Shown here: in pieces, positions 32,511 through 40,327 of the stretch | How positions within the stretch are numbered: position 1 is the first letter of the stretch | Layout: each line of letters begins with the position of its first letter | Assembly (NCBI RefSeq): GCF_014646335.1 | Contig: NZ_BMNG01000024.1 | Coordinates: forward strand, 38,064-102,063 | From: Streptomyces lasiicapitis | Lineage (GTDB): Bacteria; Actinomycetota; Actinomycetes; Streptomycetales; Streptomycetaceae | Length of the DNA: 64,000 bases | Direction of reading: 5' to 3' | Notes under the pieces: generated by a model | What the model was told of the DNA's origin: nothing | Databases searched by the model: none | What the model saw: the letters and a program-made list of their open reading frames with translations, nothing else | Made by a program: the position numbers and the translations under genes

Positions 32511-33758
32511 TCAGACGGACTCGGGGCGCAGGCGGGCCGCGTCCACGGCCGTGCGGCCCTCCTTCGTGCCCTTGAGCAGTGCGCTGCCCTCGCGCCACTT
32601 CTTCCAGGGGACGTTCCAGTCTCCGAAGCCGTTCCCGAACGGGTCCATGTCGGCGCCGTAACTGTTGACGACCTTCACGATGTCGCCCTGGCGGACGGTC
32701 TCGTAGAACCAGGCGGCGTTGCCGGTGCTCATGCCGGTGCAGCCGTGGCTGGTGTTCGCGGCGCCCTGGGAGCCCACGGACCAGGGGGCCGCGTGGACGT
32801 ATTCACCGCTGTCGGTGACCCTCGTCGCGTAGTAGACCATTTTGTCGTAGAAGTCCGAGGCGCCGATGCTGGCGCTGGTCATGCGGACGACGTACTCCTT
32901 GCCGAGCACCACCTTGATGCCGTTGCGCGTGGAGTAGCCGGGCTTGCCGGTGGTCACGGGGATGGAGTTGATCTCCTCGCCGTTGCGGTAGACCGTCATC
33001 CAGTGCGAGCCGGCGTCCGTCACGGCCACGATCTTGTCGCCGGTGGTGAACTGCAGGGGCTTGGCCGCGGCGCCCCAGAGCCTGTCGCTGACCTTGATGC
33101 CGTCCAGGTTGCTGTGGACGTCCACGGTGGCGTTGGTGGGCCAGTAGTCCTTGGGGCGGTAGTGCAGCGTCTGGCTGTCCACCCAGTGCCAGGAGCCCTC
33201 CGTGGCGGGCTTGGAGCGCACCGTCAGGGCCCGTTCCACGGTGGCCCGGGCCTCCTTGCCCTTGACCTTGGCGCTGAGCTTCGCGGTGACGGGCTGGCCG
33301 ACGCCGTACTTGCCCGCCTCCGGGCCGAAGGTGACCTTCAGCTGCCTCTTCTTGGCGGCCTCGTTGGTGGCGAAGTTGAGGACCTTGCGGCCGGGTGAGC
33401 CCTCGTCGTCCTCGGTGCTCACGCGCACCGTGTAGTGGGCGCCTGCGGCCAGCGGGGCGGTGCTGTGCCACCGGGAGCCGTCGGCGGAGAGTTCGCCCGC
33501 CACGTAGCGGCCCATGGCGTCGGTGGCGGTCACATCGGTGATGCGTCCGTCGTCGCCCTGGGCGGTGACTTCGAGCGGCTTGTCGGGGTCGGCCTTCTGG
33601 CTGCCCGCGGGCCCGTTGAACGCGATCTGGCTCGCCGCGTCGTACGGCTTGGCCGAGAGCGGATGGCCGTCGCTGCCGCAGGCCGTGGCCCCCGCACCGA
33701 GGGCGACCACCAGCGACGTGCAGCTCAGTACCGTGCGGATACGCGGTGAATTGCTCAT
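32511..33758 (-). CDS. L,D-transpeptidase lipoprotein (YkuD domain, Ig-like domains)
   Basis: 415 residues. Signal sequence with lipobox GATAC giving Cys27, two Ig-like domains (about 40-270) and a C-terminal YkuD domain with SHGCTGMS (catalytic Cys and His). It cross-links peptidoglycan 3-3, resembling the mycobacterial LdtMt2 layout. The ATG at 33758 has a TACCGT box 6 nt upstream and no ribosome site, which fits a leaderless mRNA. It is transcribed away from the cox operon terminator. Confidence 0.92.
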   Translation of the reverse strand: MSNSPRIRTVLSCTSLVVALGAGATACGSDGHPLSAKPYDAASQIAFNGPAGSQKADPDKPLEVTAQGDDGRITDVTATDAMGRYVAGELSADGSRWHSTAPLAAGAHYTVRVSTEDDEGSPGRKVLNFATNEAAKKRQLKVTFGPEAGKYGVGQPVTAKLSAKVKGKEARATVERALTVRSKPATEGSWHWVDSQTLHYRPKDYWPTNATVDVHSNLDGIKVSDRLWGAAAKPLQFTTGDKIVAVTDAGSHWMTVYRNGEEINSIPVTTGKPGYSTRNGIKVVLGKEYVVRMTSASIGASDFYDKMVYYATRVTDSGEYVHAAPWSVGSQGAANTSHGCTGMSTGNAAWFYETVRQGDIVKVVNSYGADMDPFGNGFGDWNVPWKKWREGSALLKGTKEGRTAVDAARLRPESV

Positions 33759-33764
33759 GAGCAC

Positions 33765-33770
33765 ACGGTA
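33765..33770 (-). promoter_or_regulatory. -10 box TACCGT of a leaderless promoter
   Basis: TACCGT on the minus strand ends 6 nt before the L,D-transpeptidase ATG at 33758. No Shine-Dalgarno is present. Confidence 0.55.
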
Positions 33771-33836
33771 TGAAGGTTCATCAAGTACGGCGCGCCGAGT
33801 GACCCGTACGAGTTCCCCCGGACGGCGCAACGAAAA

Positions 33837-33884
33837 GGCCCCGGGGCCCGGACTCTCCGTCAGGAGCGTCCGGGCCCCGGGGCC
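33837..33884. terminator. cox operon terminator (16-bp stem)
   Basis: GGCCCCGGGGCCCGGA (33837-33852) pairs perfectly with TCCGGGCCCCGGGGCC (33869-33884). On the minus strand it is followed by TTTTCG, a canonical intrinsic terminator for ctaC-ctaD-ctaF. Confidence 0.93.
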
Positions 33885-33911
33885 CTGCGGTGCGGCCGAA
33901 CCAGACCAGCC

Positions 33912-34310
33912 CTACTGGGTCTGGTTCTCACCGCGGTAGTACTCGAAGACCCAGCCCCACAGGCCGATCAGGATGATCGGGGCCGAGAAGTACAGCAGCC
34001 ACCAGCCGAAGACGACGCCCATGAAGGCGAGCGCGCCACCGATGGCCAGGGACAGCGGCTGCCAGCTGTGCGGGCTGAAGAAGCCCACCTCGCCGGCCTC
34101 GTCCGCGACGTCGGCCTCGGTGTTGTCCTGTGCGGAGGCGTCGACCCGCCGGGCCGTGAAGGCCAGGTAGTAGCCGATCATGATGCACAGGCCGAAGGCC
34201 AGGAAGAGCGCGGTGGTACCGGCGGGCTCCTTCGACCACCAGCCATAGACGATCGCCATGGCCAGCACGAAGACGCTCAGCCAGATGAACATCTTGCCTT
34301 GGACCTTCAC
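33912..34310 (-). CDS. ctaF: cytochrome c oxidase subunit IV (CtaF)
   Basis: 132 residues with four hydrophobic helices and the actinobacterial CtaF pattern (GKMFIWLSVFV, PHSWQPLSLAIGGAL, GWWLLYF). An accessory membrane subunit of the aa3 oxidase. GTG at 34310 overlaps the ctaD stop (GTGA), so it is coupled to ctaD. Confidence 0.94.
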   Translation of the reverse strand: MKVQGKMFIWLSVFVLAMAIVYGWWSKEPAGTTALFLAFGLCIMIGYYLAFTARRVDASAQDNTEADVADEAGEVGFFSPHSWQPLSLAIGGALAFMGVVFGWWLLYFSAPIILIGLWGWVFEYYRGENQTQ

Positions 34311-36043
34311 TTGCCGGCCTCCTTGCCGCCAGCGAGAGCCTTCTCGCCGTGACCGGCGTTCTCCAGCTGGTCGATCGCGGCGATCTCCGGGTGGTGCAGG
34401 TCGAACGCCGGGGATTCACTACGGATGCGCGGCAGCGTGAGGAAGTTGTGCCGCGGCGGCGGGCACGAGGTCGCCCACTCCAGCGAACGGCCGTAGCCCC
34501 AGGGGTCGTCGACCTCGACCTTCTTGCCGTACTTGGCGGTCTTCCAGATGTTGTAGAAGAACGGCAGTATCGACAGGCCGAGCAGGAACGAACAGATCGT
34601 CGAGATCGTGTTCAGGGCGGTGAAGCCGTCCGCGTCCAGGTAGTCCGCGTACCGGCGGGGCATGCCCTCGGCGCCGAGCCAGTGCTGGACCAGGAACGTG
34701 CCGTGGAAGCCCACGAACAGCGTCCAGAACGTGATCTTGCCGAGCCGCTCGTCGAGCATCTTGCCCGTGAACTTCGGCCACCAGAAGTGGAATCCGGAGA
34801 ACATCGCGAACACCACGGTGCCGAAGACGACGTAGTGGAAGTGCGCGACCACGAAGTACGAGTCCGACACGTGGAAGTCCATCGGCGGCGAGGCCAGGAT
34901 GACACCCGTCAGACCACCGAAGGTGAAGGTGATCAGGAAGCCGACCGCCCAGAGCATCGGGGTCTCGAAGGACAAGGACCCCTTCCACATCGTTCCGATC
35001 CAGTTGAAGAACTTCACGCCTGTTGGCACGGCGATCAGGAACGTCATGAAGGAGAAGAACGGTAGGAGTACGCCGCCTGTGACGTACATGTGGTGCGCCC
35101 ACACCGTCACCGAAAGACCGGCGATGGCGATGGTCGCGCCGATCAGGCCCATGTAGCCGAACATCGGCTTGCGGGAGAAGACCGGGATGACTTCGGAAAT
35201 GATTCCGAAGAATGGTAGGGCGATGATGTACACCTCTGGATGGCCGAAGAACCAGAAGAGGTGTTGCCATAGCAAGGCCCCGCCATTGGCGGCGTCGAAG
35301 ATATGGGCGCCGAATTTGCGGTCCGCCTCCAGGGCGAAGAGCGCGGCGGCCAGAACCGGGAAGGCGAGCAGCACGAGCACGGCCGTGAGCAGCACGTTCC
35401 ACACGAAGATCGGCATGCGGAACATCGTCATGCCGGGTGCGCGCATGCAGATGATGGTCGTGATGAAGTTGACCGAGCCGAGGATCGTGCCGAAGCCGGA
35501 GAAGGCCAGACCCATGATCCACATGTCGGCGCCGATGCCGGGCGACCGGACCGCGTCCGAGAGCGGCGAGTAGGCGAACCAGCCGAAGTCCGCCGCACCC
35601 TGCGGGGTGAGGAAGCCACCGACCGCGATCAGCGAGCCGAACAGGTACAGCCAGTAGGCGAACATGTTCAGCCGCGGGAACGCGACGTCGGGCGCGCCGA
35701 TCTGCAGCGGCATGATCCAGTTCGCGAAGCCCGCGAACAGCGGCGTCGCGAACATCAGCAGCATGATCGTGCCGTGCATCGTGAACGCCTGGTTGAACTG
35801 CTCGTTCGACATGATCTGCGTACCCGGGCGGGCGAGCTCGGCGCGCATGAAGAGCGCCATGACGCCGCCGATGCAGAAGAACGCGAACGACGTGACCAGA
35901 TAGAGCGTGCCGATCGTCTTGTGGTCAGTGGTGGTCAGCCACTTGATGACGACGTTTCCCGGCTGCTTGCGCCTGACCGGCAGTTCGTCCTCGTACGAGT
36001 CGTCTGCTGCCGCGGCACCCTGGGGTTCGTTGAGGATGCTCAC
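34307..36043 (-). CDS. ctaD: cytochrome c oxidase subunit I
   Basis: 578 residues, twelve membrane helices. Heme a, heme a3 and CuB ligands are recognisable: FTMHGT, the CuB/Tyr motif WFFGHPEVY, the CuB pair in WAHHMY, and HFHYVV for the two heme His. It carries out O2 reduction and proton pumping. GTG at 36043 overlaps the ctaC stop (GTGA). Two short runs of unusual codons lie over the CuB motifs, near 35195-35315 and 35035-35095, in an otherwise GC3-rich gene. Confidence 0.97.
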   Translation of the reverse strand: MSILNEPQGAAAADDSYEDELPVRRKQPGNVVIKWLTTTDHKTIGTLYLVTSFAFFCIGGVMALFMRAELARPGTQIMSNEQFNQAFTMHGTIMLLMFATPLFAGFANWIMPLQIGAPDVAFPRLNMFAYWLYLFGSLIAVGGFLTPQGAADFGWFAYSPLSDAVRSPGIGADMWIMGLAFSGFGTILGSVNFITTIICMRAPGMTMFRMPIFVWNVLLTAVLVLLAFPVLAAALFALEADRKFGAHIFDAANGGALLWQHLFWFFGHPEVYIIALPFFGIISEVIPVFSRKPMFGYMGLIGATIAIAGLSVTVWAHHMYVTGGVLLPFFSFMTFLIAVPTGVKFFNWIGTMWKGSLSFETPMLWAVGFLITFTFGGLTGVILASPPMDFHVSDSYFVVAHFHYVVFGTVVFAMFSGFHFWWPKFTGKMLDERLGKITFWTLFVGFHGTFLVQHWLGAEGMPRRYADYLDADGFTALNTISTICSFLLGLSILPFFYNIWKTAKYGKKVEVDDPWGYGRSLEWATSCPPPRHNFLTLPRIRSESPAFDLHHPEIAAIDQLENAGHGEKALAGGKEAGK

Positions 36044-37002
36044 AGGTTGTTCGTCTCCCGGTTCTTCTCGTGGCGCGTCTGCTCGATGCCGGCCGGGATG
36101 TATCCGGTCTGGTTCTTCTTCGCGAGGTCCTCGAGGTGCTGCTTGTAGCGCTCGGGAGAGACGACCTTGACGTTGAAGAGCATCCGGGAGTGGTCGACGC
36201 CGCAGAGCTCGGCGCACTTGCCCATGAAGGTGCCCTCCTTGTTGGGAGTCACCTCGAAGGCGTTGGTGTGGCCCGGGATGACGTCCTGCTTCATGAGGAA
36301 CGGAACCACCCAGAAGGAGTGGATGACGTCACGCGAAGTCAGGACGAAGCGAACCTTCTCGCCCTTGGGGAGCCAGAGGGTCGGGCCCGGGTTGCCGTTC
36401 TGCGGGTTCCGCTCGCCGGGCGTACCGACCTGGTAGACGCCGTTGGCGTTGGCCGGGAAGTCCTTGCGGAACCGCTCCGGAATGGCGTCCAGGTCCTTGG
36501 ACGTCTTGGCGTTGTCCTTGCCTGCGCCCGGCACGTTCTCGATGTAGTTGAAGCCCCAGCTCCACTGGAAGCCGACCACGTTGATGGTGTGGGCGGGCTT
36601 GTCGTCGAGCTTGAGGAGCTTGGACTCGTCACGTGCCGTGAAGTAGAAGAGCACCGAGACGATGATGAGCGGGACCACCGTGTACAGCGCCTCGATGGGC
36701 ATGTTGTAACGCGTCTGCGGAGGAACCTCCACCTTGGTGCGGCTGCGCCGGTGGAAGATGACGCTCCACAGGATCAGGCCCCAGACCAGCACGCCCGTGG
36801 CGAGCGCAGCCGCCCACGAGCCCTGCCAGAGGGAGAGGATCCGCGGAGCCTCCTCCGTGACCGGGGTCGGCATACCAAGGCGGGGAAAGTCCTTGTATGT
36901 GCAACCGGTGGCGGTTACCAGGACCAGGCCCGCAGTCAATGCCTGCAGCAGCTTCCGCCGCATCGGGCGCCGCGGCGAGCGGTCGGAGCCGTTGGGACTC
37001 AC
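36040..37002 (-). CDS. ctaC: cytochrome c oxidase subunit II, lipoprotein
   Basis: 320 residues. Lipobox VTATGC gives Cys34, then two membrane helices and an extracellular cupredoxin domain with the CuA site CAELCGVDHSRM and FQWSWGF. It accepts electrons from the QcrC heme. GTG at 37002 has GGGAAGG 6 nt upstream. The reading frame is open further upstream but lacks the lipoprotein signal. First gene of ctaC-ctaD-ctaF. Confidence 0.96.
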   Translation of the reverse strand: MSPNGSDRSPRRPMRRKLLQALTAGLVLVTATGCTYKDFPRLGMPTPVTEEAPRILSLWQGSWAAALATGVLVWGLILWSVIFHRRSRTKVEVPPQTRYNMPIEALYTVVPLIIVSVLFYFTARDESKLLKLDDKPAHTINVVGFQWSWGFNYIENVPGAGKDNAKTSKDLDAIPERFRKDFPANANGVYQVGTPGERNPQNGNPGPTLWLPKGEKVRFVLTSRDVIHSFWVVPFLMKQDVIPGHTNAFEVTPNKEGTFMGKCAELCGVDHSRMLFNVKVVSPERYKQHLEDLAKKNQTGYIPAGIEQTRHEKNRETNNL

Positions 37003-37359
37003 GTAGCGCCTTCCCGAGAGTCTCGCCCGCGCTGTTGGCTGCGGCCTTCTCGGTGGTCGGGTCGCCGCCCTGCGTCGGGCAGGGGTTTGGATGTTTATGC
37101 GGACCAAACCCTACTGGACGCTATTTGGGGTCGCGCGGGGAGGGTGCCTAACGCGCCGCGGGTCACTCTGAAGGGGTGGGATGCCCGTCCGTCGGCCGGT
37201 ATCTGACGGTGGCTCGGGCGCCCTCCGGCTCGGCGGGATCTCTTGTTCGGCGGGTGCCGGTGCTCTGTGGTTGCTCGCGCCCACGCGGCGGAGCCGCACA
37301 ATGTCACAGCCTCGCGCCCCTTACGTACGCACTCCTGACCCGAACGTTAGTTTTGCCGT
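37003..37359. other. 357-bp divergent gap before ctaC and the desulfurase-TusA gene
   Basis: Must contain the cox promoter on the minus strand. A TAGGGT hexamer at 37113-37108 could be a -10, but no good -35 is seen. A CCAAA/TTTGG inverted half at 37104/37124 brackets it. On the plus strand a TAGTTT box serves the desulfurase gene. I see no Rex-like palindrome and no gene. Confidence 0.45.
37348..37353 (+). promoter_or_regulatory. -10 box TAGTTT of a leaderless promoter
   Basis: TAGTTT ends 6 nt before the GTG at 37360. No Shine-Dalgarno is present. Confidence 0.5.
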
Positions 37360-38739
37360 GTGTCCTACTTCGACGTTGCCTCCGCCGCTCCCCTTCATCC
37401 CGTTGCCCGGCAGGCGCTGATGGCCTCTCTTGATGAAGGGTGGGCCGATCCCGCGCGGCTGTATCGGGAGGGGCGGCGGGCCCGGTTGCTGCTCGATGCC
37501 GCTCGGGAGGCGGCCGCGGAGGCGGTGGGGTGTCGGCCGGACGAGTTGGTGTTCACTCCATCGGGGACGCGGGCGCTGCACGACGGGGTCGCGGGGGCGC
37601 TGGCCGGGCGGCGGCGGGTCGGTGGGCATCTGGTGGTGTCGGCCGTCGAGCACTCGGCGGTGCTGCACGCGGCGGCCGCGCACGAGTCGGCGGGCGGCAC
37701 GGTGACGGAGATCGCCGTGGACCGGACGGGGGCGGTGCGCCCGGAGGCGTACGAAGCCGTGCTGCGCGAGGACACCGCGCTCGCGTGTCTGCAGTCCGCC
37801 AACCACGAGGTGGGCACCGAGCAGCCGGTCGCCGAGGTGGCGGAGGTGTGCCGGGCGGACGGGGTGCCGCTCCTGGTGGACGCGGCGCAGTCGCTGCCGT
37901 GGGGGCGGGTGGACGGCGGCTGGTCGCTGCTGGCCGCGAGCGCCCACAAGTGGGGCGGGCCGGCGGGGGTGGGGCTGCTCGTCGTACGCAAGGGGGTGCG
38001 GTTCGCGCCGCGCGGGCCGGTGGACGAGCGGGAGTCGGGGCGCGCGCCCGGGTTCGAGAACATTCCGGCGGTCGTGGCGGCCGCCGCGTCTCTGCGGGCG
38101 GTGCGGGCCGAGGCGGCGGCGGAGGCCGGGCGGCTGCGCGAGCTGACGGAGCGGATCCGGGCGCGGGTGCCGGGCCTGGTGGCGGACGTGGAGGTCGTCG
38201 GCGATCCGGTGCGGCGGCTGCCGCACCTGGTCACGTTCTCCTGTCTCTATGTCGACGGGGAGACGTTGCTGCACGAGCTGGACCGGGCGGGCTTCTCGGT
38301 GTCGTCCGGGTCGTCCTGCACCAGCAGCACGCTGACGCCGAGCCATGTGCTCAAGGCGATGGGCGTGGTCAGTGAGGGCAACGTACGCGTTTCGCTGCCG
38401 TTCGGCGCCGACGCCGCCGAGGTCGAGCGCTTCCTCGACGTGCTGCCGGGCGCGGTCGCCGGGGTGCGCGAGAAGCTGGGCGCGCCCGTCGCCTCCGCCG
38501 CCACCGGCACGCTGGACGAGCTGACCGTCGACGCCCTGGGCGAGCGCTGCCCGCTGCCCGTGATCGAGCTGGCGAAGGCGCTCCCCCGGGTCCGGGTGGG
38601 CGGCACGGTCACCGTCCTGTCGGACGACGAGGTCGCGGCCGTGGACATCCCGGCGTGGTGCTGGACGCAGAAGCAGGAGTACGTGGGGCCGCGGGAGCGG
38701 GAGCACGGGGTGGCGTACGTGGTGCGGCGGCTGGTGTAG
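37360..38739 (+). CDS. cysteine desulfurase fused to a TusA/SirA sulfur-relay domain
   Basis: 459 residues. The first 375 are a class V (IscS/NifS-like) desulfurase: PLP Lys197 in SAHKWGGP, catalytic-loop Cys320 in SSGSSCTSS, and DAAQ. After a short linker comes a TusA domain (about 388-459) with the CPLP motif, Cys397. The fusion would pass persulfide sulfur from the desulfurase to TusA internally, for tRNA thiolation, cofactor or other sulfur carriers. GTG at 37360 has a TAGTTT box 6 nt upstream and no ribosome site. Not in an obvious operon. Followed by a bidirectional hairpin. Confidence 0.9.
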   Translation: MSYFDVASAAPLHPVARQALMASLDEGWADPARLYREGRRARLLLDAAREAAAEAVGCRPDELVFTPSGTRALHDGVAGALAGRRRVGGHLVVSAVEHSAVLHAAAAHESAGGTVTEIAVDRTGAVRPEAYEAVLREDTALACLQSANHEVGTEQPVAEVAEVCRADGVPLLVDAAQSLPWGRVDGGWSLLAASAHKWGGPAGVGLLVVRKGVRFAPRGPVDERESGRAPGFENIPAVVAAAASLRAVRAEAAAEAGRLRELTERIRARVPGLVADVEVVGDPVRRLPHLVTFSCLYVDGETLLHELDRAGFSVSSGSSCTSSTLTPSHVLKAMGVVSEGNVRVSLPFGADAAEVERFLDVLPGAVAGVREKLGAPVASAATGTLDELTVDALGERCPLPVIELAKALPRVRVGGTVTVLSDDEVAAVDIPAWCWTQKQEYVGPREREHGVAYVVRRLV

Positions 38740-38772
38740 CCGGACGGTCCCCCGGTCGGGGCGCAGGACCCA

Positions 38773-38813
38773 GCGGCGGGGTGCGGGAGTGGATCATCCC
38801 CGCACCCCGCCGC
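38773..38813. terminator. bidirectional terminator
   Basis: GCGGCGGGGTGCGGG (38773-38787) pairs with CCCGCACCCCGCCGC (38799-38813), a 15-bp perfect stem between the convergent desulfurase-TusA and adenosine kinase genes. Confidence 0.85.
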
Positions 38814-38819
38814 GTCGCG

Positions 38820-39794
38820 CTACGGCAGGTGGGACTTGACCTCGGCCGCGGCCTCGTCGCCGTACTGCTTGGTGAAGCGCTCCATGAACTGGGCGCGGTG
38901 CAGCTCGTACTCCTGGGTGCCCGTGGTCTCGATGACCAGGGTGGCGAGCATGCAGCCGACCTGGGCGGCACGCTCGTGCGAGACGCCCCAGGACAGGCCG
39001 GAGAGGAAGCCGGCGCGGAACGCGTCGCCCACGCCCGTCGGCTCGACCTTGGCCTTCTCCTCGGGCACGCCGACCTCGACCGGGTCCTTGCCGACGGCCT
39101 CGATGCGGACGCCGTTCGGGCCGAGGGTGGTCACGCGGTGGCCGACCTTGGCGAGGATCTCGGCGTCGCTCCAGCCGGTCTTGGACTCGATGAGCCCCTT
39201 CTCGTACTCATTGGAGAACAGGTACGTCGCGCCCTCCAGGAGATTACGGATCTCGTCGCCGCCCATGCGGGCGATCTGCTGGGAGAAGTCCGCGGCGAAG
39301 GGGATCTTCCGGGAGCGGCACTCCTCCGTGTGGCGGAGCATCGCCTCCGGGTCGTCGGCGCCGATCAGGACGAGGTCCAGGCCGCCGACGCGGTCGGCGA
39401 CGGTCTTGAGCTCGATGAGGCGGGCCTCGCTCATCGCGCCGGTGTAGAAGGAGCCGATCTGGTTGTGATCGGCGTCCGTGGTGCACACGAAGCGGGCCGT
39501 GTGCAGCGTCTCCGAGATGCGGACCGAGGCGGTGTCCACCCCGTGCCGGTCGAGCCAGGCGCGGTATTCGTCGAAGTCGGCGCCTGCCGCGCCGACGAGG
39601 ATCGGGCCGGTGCCGAGCTGGCCCATGCCGAAGCAGATGTTGGCGGCGACGCCGCCGCGGCGGACGTCGAGGGCATCGACCAGGAAGGAGAGGGAGACCG
39701 TGTGGAGCTGGTCGGCGACCAATTGGTCGGCGAAGCGACCAGGGAAGGTCATGAGGTGGTCGGTGGCGATGGAGCCGGTGACTGCGATTCGCAC
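38820..39794 (-). CDS. adoK: adenosine kinase (PfkB family, AdoK)
   Basis: 324 residues. It closely follows M. tuberculosis AdoK (Rv2202c, 324 residues as I recall): AVTGSIATDHLM at the N-terminus, VSLSFLVD, LVGAAGADF, HTARF, EPTGVGDAFRAGFLSG with the anion-hole and catalytic Asp, and TGTQEY near the end. It phosphorylates adenosine to AMP for purine salvage. GTG at 39794 has AGGAG 9 nt upstream. Synteny with the mycobacterial respiratory block supports the call. Cytoplasmic. Confidence 0.9.
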   Translation of the reverse strand: MRIAVTGSIATDHLMTFPGRFADQLVADQLHTVSLSFLVDALDVRRGGVAANICFGMGQLGTGPILVGAAGADFDEYRAWLDRHGVDTASVRISETLHTARFVCTTDADHNQIGSFYTGAMSEARLIELKTVADRVGGLDLVLIGADDPEAMLRHTEECRSRKIPFAADFSQQIARMGGDEIRNLLEGATYLFSNEYEKGLIESKTGWSDAEILAKVGHRVTTLGPNGVRIEAVGKDPVEVGVPEEKAKVEPTGVGDAFRAGFLSGLSWGVSHERAAQVGCMLATLVIETTGTQEYELHRAQFMERFTKQYGDEAAAEVKSHLP

Positions 39795-39915
39795 GGCTGG
39801 AAGCTCCTGCAGCGAGGCGAGGGGTTGACGGTTAACGCTATCCGGTCGAACACCCAACATTGAACTGGCCAAAAATACCCAATAGTAGGTCTTTCTTCAT
39901 CGGCTTAGCGGTGCA

Positions 39916-39921
39916 TACGGT
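39916..39921 (+). promoter_or_regulatory. -10 box TACGGT of a leaderless promoter
   Basis: TACGGT ends 6 nt before the ATG at 39928. It supports expression of the small gene there. Confidence 0.45.
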
Positions 39922-39927
39922 TCCGTT

Positions 39928-40191
39928 ATGGCCGTCATCCCGAAACACAGCTCTCAGCGCAGCCCTCTGCGGCACCCCGCCGAGCACGCCACGGAACCCC
40001 TGGAGGGCGTCGAGAGCCTCGAGAACCCGGAGAACCTGGAATCGCTGCGCGGCGACTGCGCCCGCATGGTCCCGCACTGGGTGGTGCCCGTCGTTCCGGC
40101 GGCGCCCGTGCCGCCGTCGCTGATCCACGGGGTCACGGTCCCTGCCGCCTCCGCGCGTGTCATCGACGGCATGTCGGAGTACGGGGACTGA
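39928..40191 (+). CDS. small hypothetical protein
   Basis: 87 residues, Pro- and Val-rich, without signal sequence or known motif. Evidence for it being real is a good start context (TACGGT box 6 nt before ATG, no ribosome site), high GC3 and a position in the gap between adoK and the next plus-strand gene. It could also be chance coding. No function proposed. Confidence 0.5.
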   Translation: MAVIPKHSSQRSPLRHPAEHATEPLEGVESLENPENLESLRGDCARMVPHWVVPVVPAAPVPPSLIHGVTVPAASARVIDGMSEYGD

Positions 40192-40327
40192 GCTCCGGCG
40201 TGCGCTGAGGGAACCGTGCGCTCCCCCGTCGCGTCCCACCGCTGTCCCCTACAGAGGGGACGGGGTGTACGCCGAAACCTCATGGGTGGGGTTTCCGGGA
40301 CGGCTGGGCGTTCTAAGGAGCGATGCG

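Noticed and set aside
31201..37359. Rex-type palindrome before the cytochrome genes
   Set aside because: The TTGTGAA/TTCACAA pattern is not seen in the ctaE, qcrC or ctaC leaders.
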